Origin: Bacteroidota bacterium
Lineage (GTDB): Bacteria > Bacteroidota > Bacteroidia > Chitinophagales > Chitinophagaceae
Length of the DNA: 64,000 nucleotides
Direction of reading: 5' to 3'
Assembly: GCA_003175935.1 (NCBI GenBank)
Contig: PSRI01000258.1
Span: 1-64,000 of the forward strand
Below the pieces are notes generated by a model that made no database searches, was not told the origin of the DNA, and saw only the letters and a list, made by a program, of their open reading frames with translations. Shown in pieces: positions 36,301-42,988 of this stretch. The translations under genes were made by a program, and so were the position numbers. Numbering within the stretch: position 1 is the first letter of the stretch; each line of letters starts with the position of its first letter.

Positions 36301-36428
36301 TTCACTTCACTTTGTGAGAGACCATTAGTGCTGCTGTAATTTTTGAATGCGAGATTATAATATTGTGCAGAAACCTTCCCGGAGAGGGCGAATAAAATCA
36401 GGGAAATATAAACTCCGGTTTTTACCAT
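33357..36428 (-). CDS. Two-component sensor histidine kinase with propeller and Y_Y_Y domains
   Basis: A 1023-residue membrane sensor. After a signal peptide (ending KVSA) come repeated two-component propeller blades (GFLWIGTWFGLNRYDG, NLWFAVYNAG, NIWLGTEEGLSIYD and others) forming a likely periplasmic double propeller through about residue 670. A Y_Y_Y domain follows (ALSYS..EYTLRYKI, FEPGFYDLYVQ). The membrane helix is around residues 782-800, then the dimerisation/phosphoacceptor helix with His at about residue 832 (ELHDDIGGGL, HisKA_3 type), and the ATPase domain with KEALNNIVKHA and DNGKGI. There is no receiver or AraC domain, unlike hybrid sensors. It may respond to a polysaccharide-derived ligand. 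Confidence 0.95.
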   Translation of the reverse strand: MVKTGVYISLILFALSGKVSAQYYNLAFKNYSSTNGLSQSEVNCVYMDHEGFLWIGTWFGLNRYDGKYFTHFNHETNNPGSISDNTIKAIAEDSKGNLWFAVYNAGMSVLPYHSTQFRNFKPTHGKNSLLSQYASALLVDRKDNIWLGTEEGLSIYDQNTETFTNISTCPVHKDELLVRSLYEDASGKIWVGTEKCGLLVWDPNTRSLQSAGGSYFANSVWDITEDKYGKIWLSTSNGIYFFKKNGPFEDLIIQKAEFFPGSIGVRSVRFDQKGNAWIASRVDGLFLYNMENGRLDHYKEDFNSVRGLLSNRLSCLYADPKGGMWVGGENGVQSFYFDSQKFFIYPDLNTSSEKVQGTILYGIYESNNELIIASSAGILAYDRKKLEFLSVKDEYGLHTRYRIIQKIDKDTWWLFSDRGVYELIRSEGKYLVRRPPALKPWKYFEQYNIMYAVQDLDHDYWFGTYGKGLLHLDFDKQTIKTFMHDATDESSLPSDVIDVLSIDRKGNLIVGTHSGMSILARGDSVFFNISNSLNAKIGKLNNNLVYDVYDDGNSLWLATYGGGLNRFNKKDSSITYFTTQHGLSSNAIYSLVPENDSIIWLGTNSGLSRFNTQTYQFTNYTVNDGLQANEFNLYSSFKNEHGEIFMGTINGIISFTPSNMPRNIFPPRVYLSKVRINNVLYSDSVITATNQDKYLEIRYHDDLVMEFSPLSYSSSEYTLRYKIPQIGDQWVDNGKNSQIQLINFEPGFYDLYVQQGNNDKIWSDAKWKLRIYIVPPFWKTGWFKILIFISVIAVAFFSVRSYTKTRLLKQKQLLERQKMLELERARISTELHDDIGGGLTAIRLMSEMIKEKSEDANTRTYLEKISQGSNDLIQKMNEIVWALNVNHDNLQSLITYTRQYAVSYLDDVNIQCNVEVPEQIPEITVAGTNRRNIFLLVKEALNNIVKHAQASGVQIRFAVSDVLEIEVHDNGKGINTENIRLGANGLVNMRRRVEALKGSFNIINKTGTTVVFDIPVSSLAHKA

Positions 36429-36533
36429 AGAATTCAGGTTCGTCAGTTATAGGTGGTGTCTATGATTTCCTTATGAAAGATAAGGCTGAATTCAGAGGAT
36501 TACAATAGCAGGCAGGTATCATACCTCACAATA

Positions 36534-37565
36534 TCAAAACAAAAGATTTTCTCCTGCCCTTCCCGGAAAAATTTTTCCCAGATGCTCATACGCTTTTTGA
36601 GTCGCCTCTCTACCTCTTGGAGTTCTTTTTATGAATCCTTCCTGGATTAAAAAAGGTTCGTAAACTTCCTCCAGTGTCCCTGGCTCTTCCGCAACTGCAG
36701 TAGCAATGGTTGTGATTCCAACTGGTCCTCCTTTAAATTTATCAATTATCGTTGACAGTATTCGATTGTCCATATCATCAAGTCCGTGTTCATCCACATT
36801 GAGTGCTTTTAATGCATGCTCTGTAATACCAATATCAATCATGCCATCATTGAGAACCTGTGCAAAATCTCTTACTCTCCGTAAGAGTGCGTTTGCGATC
36901 CTGGGTGTACCCCGACTTCTTCGAGCAATTTCTCCGATAGCATCAGATGAAATTTCAGCACCCAGGATAGAAGCCGATCGTGAAATTATTTTTTGAAGTG
37001 TTTTTGCGTCATAATATTCAAGCCGGGATTTAATTCCAAATCTTGAAAGCAATGGCGCGGTTAGCAAACCACTCCTGGTTGTGGCACCGATAAGCGTAAA
37101 AGGATTCAGGTTAATTTGTATGCTTCTTGCACTTGGGCCGCTGTCAATCATAATATCAATCCTGTAATCTTCCATTGCTGCGTACAGGTATTCTTCAACT
37201 ACGGTGCTTAAACGATGTATTTCATCTATAAACAACACATCGTGAGGCTGGAGGTTGGTGAGTAACCCTGCCAGATCCGCGGGCTTTTCAATTACGGGTC
37301 CTGATGTTTCCTTTATGTTGACCCCAAGTTCGTTGGCAACAATCCTGGACAGGGTAGTTTTACCAAGACCGGGTGGACCATGAAAAAGTATATGATCCAG
37401 GGCCTCGCCTCTTAATTTGGCAGCCCTAACGAAAATGATGAGATTTTCTATGACCTGTGACTGCCCGGCAAATTCTGCAATTTCTTTGGGCCGGATATTA
37501 TTCTCAAATTCCTTTTCTACGGCTGTTAAGGAATCTTTATCTGTATTTAAGTTTGGATTGGGCAT
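36534..37565 (-). CDS. ruvB: Holliday junction branch-migration helicase RuvB
   Basis: RuvB is the hexameric motor that moves Holliday junctions with RuvA. The 343-residue protein has Walker [21 protein letters not shown], Walker [11 protein letters not shown], sensor [18 protein letters not shown], the arginine finger in [17 protein letters not shown], and the C-terminal winged helix ([20 protein letters not shown]). It is transcribed alone and divergently from the amidotransferase gene. ruvC is also in this window, 15 kb away; ruvA is not. Confidence 0.97.
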   Translation of the reverse strand: MPNPNLNTDKDSLTAVEKEFENNIRPKEIAEFAGQSQVIENLIIFVRAAKLRGEALDHILFHGPPGLGKTTLSRIVANELGVNIKETSGPVIEKPADLAGLLTNLQPHDVLFIDEIHRLSTVVEEYLYAAMEDYRIDIMIDSGPSARSIQINLNPFTLIGATTRSGLLTAPLLSRFGIKSRLEYYDAKTLQKIISRSASILGAEISSDAIGEIARRSRGTPRIANALLRRVRDFAQVLNDGMIDIGITEHALKALNVDEHGLDDMDNRILSTIIDKFKGGPVGITTIATAVAEEPGTLEEVYEPFLIQEGFIKRTPRGREATQKAYEHLGKIFPGRAGENLLF

Positions 37566-37642
37566 CGTAAATTTTCAACTTTGTAAATCTACGGAAAAGA
37601 ACTCAAGAGAATCCAGTATCCAACACCTGAAAATTCAGCAAT

Positions 37643-38326
37643 ATGAATGTGCATTTTATTCAACACGTTTCATTTGAATCCCCCGGCACTTTGATTGACT
37701 GGTGCGTCGATAAAAATCATTTCACAAGCTTTACCAGAGTATATGAATCCTCAAATTTTCCGCATCCCGGCGAAATAGATTTACTGGTGATCATGGGTGG
37801 ACCCATGAGTGTACACGACGAAAATCAATTTGCATGGCTGAAAGAAGAAAAGTTATTCATAAAAAAATATATTGCCACAGGAAAAAAAATTTTGGGTATT
37901 TGTTTAGGTTCGCAATTATTGGCTGAGGTTTTGGGTGCGAGGGTATTTTTAAATGGAGAAAAGGAGATTGGGTGGTGGCCGGTGATCAAAATAAATAAGG
38001 AAGGTTTTGAAAACCTGCCATCCGAATTCGAAACTTTTCACTGGCATGGTGAAACTTTCGATTTGCCAACAGATGCGCAATTATTGTTTAGCACGGAAGG
38101 TTGCAAAAACCAGGGGTTTTTAGTTGGTACTCAAATTGCAGCACTTCAGTTTCATATGGAGATGGATATGCCTCTTATGAAAGCAATGGTTTTGCATGGT
38201 CTGCATGAATTAGCTAATTCGAAATATATTCAATTGGAAAATGAAATGTATGAAAACGGAATTCAATTTATGGCGGCACAAAAAAATTATATCAGTTCTT
38301 TTTTGGATTGCTTTTTGAATTTATAA
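37643..38326 (+). CDS. Class I glutamine amidotransferase domain protein
   Basis: A 227-residue stand-alone amidotransferase-fold protein. The nucleophile elbow is GICLGSQLLAEVLGA with Cys around residue 90, and the His of the catalytic dyad lies in LQFHME with Glu following; the segment FHWHGETFDLP is typical of the GMP-synthase-like GATase1 branch. The first step of a three-gene plus-strand unit; no synthetase partner is nearby, so the ammonia acceptor or other function is unknown. It may instead act on gamma-glutamyl compounds. Confidence 0.85.
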   Translation: MNVHFIQHVSFESPGTLIDWCVDKNHFTSFTRVYESSNFPHPGEIDLLVIMGGPMSVHDENQFAWLKEEKLFIKKYIATGKKILGICLGSQLLAEVLGARVFLNGEKEIGWWPVIKINKEGFENLPSEFETFHWHGETFDLPTDAQLLFSTEGCKNQGFLVGTQIAALQFHMEMDMPLMKAMVLHGLHELANSKYIQLENEMYENGIQFMAAQKNYISSFLDCFLNL

Positions 38327-38354
38327 TTGAATTGTTCACACTAAAATATATTTT

Positions 38355-39002
38355 ATGAAAGTGGGAATTATCGGCTCAGGAGTTGTGGGCCAGGTTTTGG
38401 GAAACGGTTTTTTACAGGAAGGCCACCAGGTAAAAATAGGAACGAGAGATACAACCAAGCCTCAATTGGTACAATGGGAAAAAGATAATAAAGGGGGAAC
38501 ACTCGGAAGCTTTGAAGATGCAGCAAAATTCGGCGAATTAATTGTGCTTGCGACGGCAGGAAATGTGGTTGATGAGGCAATTGAAATCGCAGGGAAAGAA
38601 AACTTCAGAGGAAAAACTGTAATTGATGCGACAAATCCCATAGCGAAAGCACCTCCACAGCATGGCGTATTAAAGTTCTTTACTACCCTGGATGAATCTC
38701 TAATGGAACGAACACAGAAATTAATTCCCGAGGCCAGCCTGGTAAAAGCGTTTAACAGTGTTGGAAATGCCAGCATGTATAAACCTTCTTTTGAAGAAGG
38801 TAAACCCACCATGTTTATTTGTGGTAATGATGAAAAAGCAAAGGCTGCGGTGGAAGATATACTCGCGGCTTTTGGTTGGGAAACGGAAGATATGGGTTCG
38901 ATAGAAGCCGCCAGGGCCATTGAGCCACTCTGCATCCTCTGGTGCATTCCGGGATTTTTGAGGAATCAATGGCAACATGCATTTAAATTATTGAAACCCT
39001 GA
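38355..39002 (+). CDS. NADPH-dependent F420 reductase-like protein
   Basis: A 215-residue Rossmann-fold oxidoreductase of the F420-dependent NADP reductase family. The dinucleotide motif GIIGSGVVGQVLGNGF at the N-terminus is followed by KIGTRDTTKP, which contacts the NADP phosphate in relatives, then ATAGNVVDEA and the typical VIDATNPI and VKAFNSVGNASM. Most bacteria with this family lack F420, so the true substrate is unknown. It lies 28 bp after the amidotransferase gene and 39 bp before the next small gene. Confidence 0.85.
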   Translation: MKVGIIGSGVVGQVLGNGFLQEGHQVKIGTRDTTKPQLVQWEKDNKGGTLGSFEDAAKFGELIVLATAGNVVDEAIEIAGKENFRGKTVIDATNPIAKAPPQHGVLKFFTTLDESLMERTQKLIPEASLVKAFNSVGNASMYKPSFEEGKPTMFICGNDEKAKAAVEDILAAFGWETEDMGSIEAARAIEPLCILWCIPGFLRNQWQHAFKLLKP

Positions 39003-39041
39003 GTTCAGCATCAGGATATTATTGACTATTATTTTTTTAAA

Positions 39042-39332
39042 ATGGAATACAAAGATTTCATTGATTCATTAAAAAATTCTGAATCACCAAAGAATATGTC
39101 AATTTATCTCCAGGCTCTTTGGGAGGATGGGAAAAAGAATTGGGATCGCGCGCACGAATTGATCCAGGATGTTGAAGATGAAAATGCTTCATGGATCCAT
39201 GCTTATCTCCATCGTAAAGAAGGTGACGCCGGGAACGCACTTTATTGGTATAACCGTGCAAGAAAAAAAATGCCCAATATTTCTTTGGACGAAGAATGGA
39301 AATTTCTTGTTGAAAATTTTTTGAAGGAATAA
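39042..39332 (+). CDS. Small conserved-looking helical protein, function unknown
   Basis: I do not recognise a named family. The 96-residue protein begins MEYKDFIDSL and has helix-turn-helix pairs (SIYLQALWEDGKKNWDRAHE, then DAGNALYWYNRARKKMP) reminiscent of a TPR-like hairpin, with NASWIHAYLHRKEGD between them. No signal or membrane segment. It closes a three-gene plus-strand unit. Confidence that it is a real gene is good because of spacing and composition. Confidence 0.75.
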   Translation: MEYKDFIDSLKNSESPKNMSIYLQALWEDGKKNWDRAHELIQDVEDENASWIHAYLHRKEGDAGNALYWYNRARKKMPNISLDEEWKFLVENFLKE

Positions 39333-39351
39333 TTTCCTCCTACTTAATAAT

Positions 39352-39380
39352 AAAAAAGGGGCCGTCAATTAACGAGCCCC
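39352..39380 (-). terminator. Terminator of the OmpA-like gene
   Basis: GGGGC (39358-39362) and GCCCC (39376-39380), with inner CGT/ACG pairs, form the hairpin; on the minus strand it runs into TTTTTT (39357-39352). On the plus strand no T run follows. Confidence 0.75.
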
Positions 39381-39400
39381 GCTATTAATGTATTTAAAAA

Positions 39401-40051
39401 CTATTTTTCTCTAACACTTACCGAAATTCTCCTGTCTTTTTTCCGCTCTTCATCAGAAGCCGTGGCATCCACTTTTGCAAATTGTGAACCATAACCCTCC
39501 GCTCCGGTAAGTTGGGAGGGATTGCCTCCGGCTGATTTGATAGCATCAAGAGTTGCATCAGCCCTGTCCTGCGATAATTTCTTATTAATTGCAGAATCGC
39601 CTGTTTTGTCTGTATATCCGCCAATTTTTATTTTCACTTTTGGGAAAGCTTTCAGTATAGCAGCAATATTTTTTATTTGCTGTTGACTCTCTGCAGTAAT
39701 TTTTGCACTGCCTGTTTCAAAATTCAATTCATCAAAATCAAACCATACATCTTTACCAGCCTTAGAATTTGGATCATTAAGAAAAGCCACCAGTTGATCT
39801 TCAATTCCTCCTTTGTGCGCATCTAACTCACTGCCATCGGGTAGTTTAACTTTCAACGATTCTGTGGCAGTTGCTGCGGCAGCGGGCTGCACCGGGGCAA
39901 CTTCAACTTTTCCCGTTGTTGTATCAGATTCAACAACTGGAGTGGCGCTATTTGACCCACATCCTTTCACAAAATAAAGCATGAGAGCGAACGCAAGTAC
40001 AGCAAGCAATACGGGCAGCAGCCATTTCATACTTGAAGCAGATTTTTCCAT
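39401..40051 (-). CDS. OmpA-family protein with N-terminal anchor
   Basis: A 216-residue envelope protein. It has an N-terminal hydrophobic helix (WLLPVLLAVLAFALMLYFV), a short Pro/Ala/Thr-rich linker, and a C-terminal OmpA peptidoglycan-binding domain with FDELNFETGSAKIT, VKIKIGGYTDKTGD, LSQDRADATLDAI and the closing RRISVSV. The domain should bind diaminopimelate in the cell wall. There is no beta-barrel part, so it is not a porin; the helix is probably an uncleaved anchor in the inner membrane or a signal peptide. The Cys after it (VKGC) does not make a good lipobox. Confidence 0.88.
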   Translation of the reverse strand: MEKSASSMKWLLPVLLAVLAFALMLYFVKGCGSNSATPVVESDTTTGKVEVAPVQPAAAATATESLKVKLPDGSELDAHKGGIEDQLVAFLNDPNSKAGKDVWFDFDELNFETGSAKITAESQQQIKNIAAILKAFPKVKIKIGGYTDKTGDSAINKKLSQDRADATLDAIKSAGGNPSQLTGAEGYGSQFAKVDATASDEERKKDRRISVSVREK

Positions 40052-40122
40052 CTTATCGGTTTTTTGAAAAGTTAGGATTTATCAATAGAAAAAGCAAGAA
40101 TCGATTAACGTTAATGCAAAGT

Positions 40123-40857
40123 TCACAAAGACTTTATGGCAAATTTTGTGAGTTGAAGAATGGTTTCAGGATCAGGGGAATTGCTAAGCCACTTAACTTT
40201 TTCCGAAATCTTGCATACACCAGGGTAGTCTCCCCTGTACATACCAATATCCAGAATAATTTGAAAGTGCAAATGTGGCGGCCAGTAGCCGTTCTCGTTA
40301 GTATTTCCAAAATGACCAATAGTTTGTCCGATTGAAACATAATTGCCCGGAACCAATTTTTCTATATCCTGCAGGGAAAGATGTCCATACAGAGTATAAA
40401 ATGGAAGCCCATCAAGTTGATGAAGCAATATTAATGTAGCACCATAATCTCCGAACTGATTATTAAAGCCGGTGCTATGAACCATGCCGCCCATAAAAGC
40501 CAGAACCGGAGTACCAACTACCCCCCAAACATCAATGCCGAGGTGTATTGTTCTCGGCTCTTCGTCAGGTTTATTTGAATCAAACAATTTACTCCGACTA
40601 TATACAATTCTATTTTCTCCATATCCGCCAATTGCAAATTTTGCATGGTTTCTTTCGAGGATATTGTAGATATATGCGGAGAATAACTCAGTATCAGAAA
40701 AAGTATTTGGTTCGAGGGTTTTGTTTTGGCCAGTAAGATCCAGTGCAATTATTATTTCTGATTTGGGCTTAAATGGCACTACTGCATGGAAATTTTTTTG
40801 ATGCCTTAAAGCAATATCTTCGAAGTTAGCAGGCAGGGGCTGTCGCTGAATTTCCAT
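40123..40857 (-). CDS. M23-type metallopeptidase domain protein without export signal
   Basis: A 244-residue protein whose second half is an M23 (LytM) domain. Zinc ligands are seen in HLGIDVWG (His and Asp) and HLHF, and the other family His in TLYGHLS. The N-terminal 100 residues are not a signal peptide, so it is predicted cytoplasmic, odd for a peptidoglycan peptidase. Similar M23 modules without export signals occur inside aminotransferase-kinase fusion proteins, which hints at a non-wall substrate (inference). No neighbour explains it. Confidence 0.78.
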   Translation of the reverse strand: MEIQRQPLPANFEDIALRHQKNFHAVVPFKPKSEIIIALDLTGQNKTLEPNTFSDTELFSAYIYNILERNHAKFAIGGYGENRIVYSRSKLFDSNKPDEEPRTIHLGIDVWGVVGTPVLAFMGGMVHSTGFNNQFGDYGATLILLHQLDGLPFYTLYGHLSLQDIEKLVPGNYVSIGQTIGHFGNTNENGYWPPHLHFQIILDIGMYRGDYPGVCKISEKVKWLSNSPDPETILQLTKFAIKSL

Positions 40858-40884
40858 TTATTCTATTTGAACTGATAAATAGCA

Positions 40885-40916
40885 AAAGTACTTAGTACTT
40901 AGTATAGAGTATATAG
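40885..40916. repeat. Short 7-base tandem repeat, TACTARG type (other strand)
   Basis: AAAGTACTTAGTACTTAGT followed by ATAGAGT holds three units which, read on the minus strand, are TACTAAG, TACTAAG and TACTTTT. This is the same family as the array at 32417-32444. It lies between the M23-like gene and the VOC gene. Confidence 0.6.
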
Positions 40917-40936
40917 ACAAAGCCAAAAATTATCAA

Positions 40937-41308
40937 CTATATGGACTTGCCAAATTGAAGGATATAACCATTATTATCGTAAATCGCAAACTCTCGCATT
41001 CCATATTCAAAATCTTCCATTGGATAACAAATTTTTACATCAGTTTTCAAAGAATCCCAGAGAATTTCGACATCATCTGTATTCATGTATAAAGATCCAC
41101 TCATCATTGTCTCCTTCAAATTGCGATGTGCATTTGGAACTGAAAACATAATATTTACATCATCTTTATGCAAATGTGCCCAGCCCCATTCTTCGGAATG
41201 ATTATCGCAGATAAAATATAATTTTTCAGTGTAAAACTTTAGCGTACCAATCAGATCTTTGGTCTCAAGCATGGGAGTAAGACTAGTCAATTTATAATTC
41301 ATATCCAT
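40937..41308 (-). CDS. VOC-superfamily (glyoxalase/bleomycin-resistance-like) protein
   Basis: A 123-residue two-module beta-alpha-beta-beta-beta protein. It has LTPMLETKDLIGTLKFYTEKL, then a phrase around EEWGWAHLHKDDVNIMF, and the closing MREFAIYDNNGYILQFG, which carries a typical metal-ligand position near the end. Such proteins range from dioxygenases to drug-binding proteins; the substrate cannot be told. The start may be at the first ATG or two codons later. Shares direction with the upstream HHGSCNCG gene (17 bp apart). Confidence 0.85.
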   Translation of the reverse strand: MDMNYKLTSLTPMLETKDLIGTLKFYTEKLYFICDNHSEEWGWAHLHKDDVNIMFSVPNAHRNLKETMMSGSLYMNTDDVEILWDSLKTDVKICYPMEDFEYGMREFAIYDNNGYILQFGKSI

Positions 41309-41325
41309 TCAAATGATCGTGGAAA

Positions 41326-41796
41326 TTAAACAGGTAAGGGAGAAGAAAGCAAGGATTTACAGTCAACCTGTATCTGCATCAATAAATTCTCTTCTAATAT
41401 ATCTGCAAAGCAATCAAAATATTCTACAACATCTTCTCGTACATTTTTGTTGAGCCATCTGAAACCTCCAGGTAACGCTTCAAGCACAGCGCGATCTTCC
41501 AAATATTCCAGGTTGTGGATGTCTGAAGTTGTAAGACCTAAATCTTCCAGTTTTGAAATCAACAAGTTTACTGGAGTTTGAGAAACCGGACAATATTCTT
41601 CAGCCAGTTCGGTCCATTCACCGTTTCCTGTGCGCGCATAGGCCAAAATTTCTTCTTTTGAAAGTTTGGTTACTACCTGCAATAAATTTCCGCAATTGCA
41701 GGAACCATGATGTCCCCATGCATAATGTGCACCATTTCTTAGTCTTGATGCTGTCTCACGAAGCGCTTCTACCAACAAATTGTTCGCGTGTGCCAT
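41326..41796 (-). CDS. Conserved-looking protein with HHGSCNCGNL motif, function unknown
   Basis: I do not recognise a named family. The 156-residue protein is soluble, begins with a helix (NNLLVEALRETASRLRNG), then AHYAWGHHGSCNCGNLLQ, with His-His and Cys-x-Cys close together, and later EEYCP. These could bind metal. The second half is helical and acidic, containing LEYLEDRAVLEALPGGFRW. It is likely co-transcribed with the VOC gene. No signal peptide. Confidence 0.72.
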   Translation of the reverse strand: MAHANNLLVEALRETASRLRNGAHYAWGHHGSCNCGNLLQVVTKLSKEEILAYARTGNGEWTELAEEYCPVSQTPVNLLISKLEDLGLTTSDIHNLEYLEDRAVLEALPGGFRWLNKNVREDVVEYFDCFADILEENLLMQIQVDCKSLLSSPLPV

Positions 41797-41947
41797 ACCT
41801 AAATTTCCGAAATTATTTTCAGATAATAAACAGTGCGGCTTAACTCTTTCGCTTGTTTGCTACAATTCTATTTTAACATTTTAGAAGAAATATCCGGCAC
41901 CAAATTGCGTTAATTTTTATCATTCCCTTAAATCAAAATCTGTCAAC

Positions 41948-42988
41948 TTGAATAAAGCCGCAATCTTAATTCTGATTATGTTATCCCTGAATTTAGTTTC
42001 AGTGGAAGCACAACAAATCACAGGAGTCTGGGAAGGAAAGATCAATAACAAAAGAGTAGAATTGAAAATTGTGCAGAATGGAGATAGTCTGACAGGCACA
42101 TCCTATTATTACGATTTGGGCAAGAACTATCGTCGGTACGCGATCAAAGGTTATTTTGATTTCAAAGAAAATTTCGTGGTTTGGTGGGATGATCATTTGA
42201 TTGTAAATAAATCTTCAGGATTACTTCCGGGTTCTAAAAAAGGAGGCGATTTATTTTCTTCCGCGGACTTTAGTTGTCCCGGCGGCGATAAAATGTGGCT
42301 GAATGGAAGTTGTGCACCAAAAGATGATCGTGATCAAATTACGGGAACCGTTTCGTTAGAAAAAACAGGTAACCCTCATTTCAGTGATGAATGGGATTAT
42401 GTGATTGAAAATTATACTTCGGGTAGCAACGACCGCCAATTGATAGAACAAACAACTGCGATGAGCTATCCCGGAACAAACTATAATCCTCTACCGGAAA
42501 CAAACACAGTAACAGAAGCACGGCAAACCCAGAAACCTATACCGAATAAAGACAATGCAATCATAACTCCAGAGAAGGCTGTTGTAGTTCCTGTGAAATT
42601 TCAAAGCAATGAGGAAAGGCTTGTAACCAGGAAAAAAATAGTCGCAACGGAAATTCCTCTTACCGGCGACTCTGTTGAATTGAAATTTTACGATAACGCA
42701 GAAATAGATGGAGATTCAATTGCTTTATTCATGAATGAAAAACTCATGTTCGAACACGTGCGACTGAGCGATACTGCTTACTCCATAAAAATTTCGGTAG
42801 AGGAATTAAAGAATCACAATGAGCTAACAATGGTTGCTGAAAACCTTGGAGCCATTCCTCCAAACACTTCATTCATGGTCGCTTTGGTTGACGGAAAAAG
42901 ATATGAAGCCCGGTTAGAGAGTACGGAACAAACCAGTGCGACAATCAGGTTTGTCGCACCGGCCTCAAATTCTAAAGGACAACATTGA
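41948..42988 (+). CDS. Exported two-domain protein of unknown function
   Basis: A 346-residue exported protein. It most likely starts at TTG (no ATG before the signal peptide KAAILILIMLSLNLVSVEAQ). The N-terminal domain (about 22-150) is a beta barrel-like domain starting ITGVWEGKINNKRVELKIV. A Pro/Thr-rich linker follows, and the C-terminal domain (about 225-340) has VELKFYDNAEIDGDSIALF and LTMVAENLGAIPPNTS, a pattern I recall from several Bacteroidota envelope proteins. The gene overlaps the end of leuS by 17 bp on the opposite strand. Confidence 0.75.
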   Translation: MNKAAILILIMLSLNLVSVEAQQITGVWEGKINNKRVELKIVQNGDSLTGTSYYYDLGKNYRRYAIKGYFDFKENFVVWWDDHLIVNKSSGLLPGSKKGGDLFSSADFSCPGGDKMWLNGSCAPKDDRDQITGTVSLEKTGNPHFSDEWDYVIENYTSGSNDRQLIEQTTAMSYPGTNYNPLPETNTVTEARQTQKPIPNKDNAIITPEKAVVVPVKFQSNEERLVTRKKIVATEIPLTGDSVELKFYDNAEIDGDSIALFMNEKLMFEHVRLSDTAYSIKISVEELKNHNELTMVAENLGAIPPNTSFMVALVDGKRYEARLESTEQTSATIRFVAPASNSKGQH

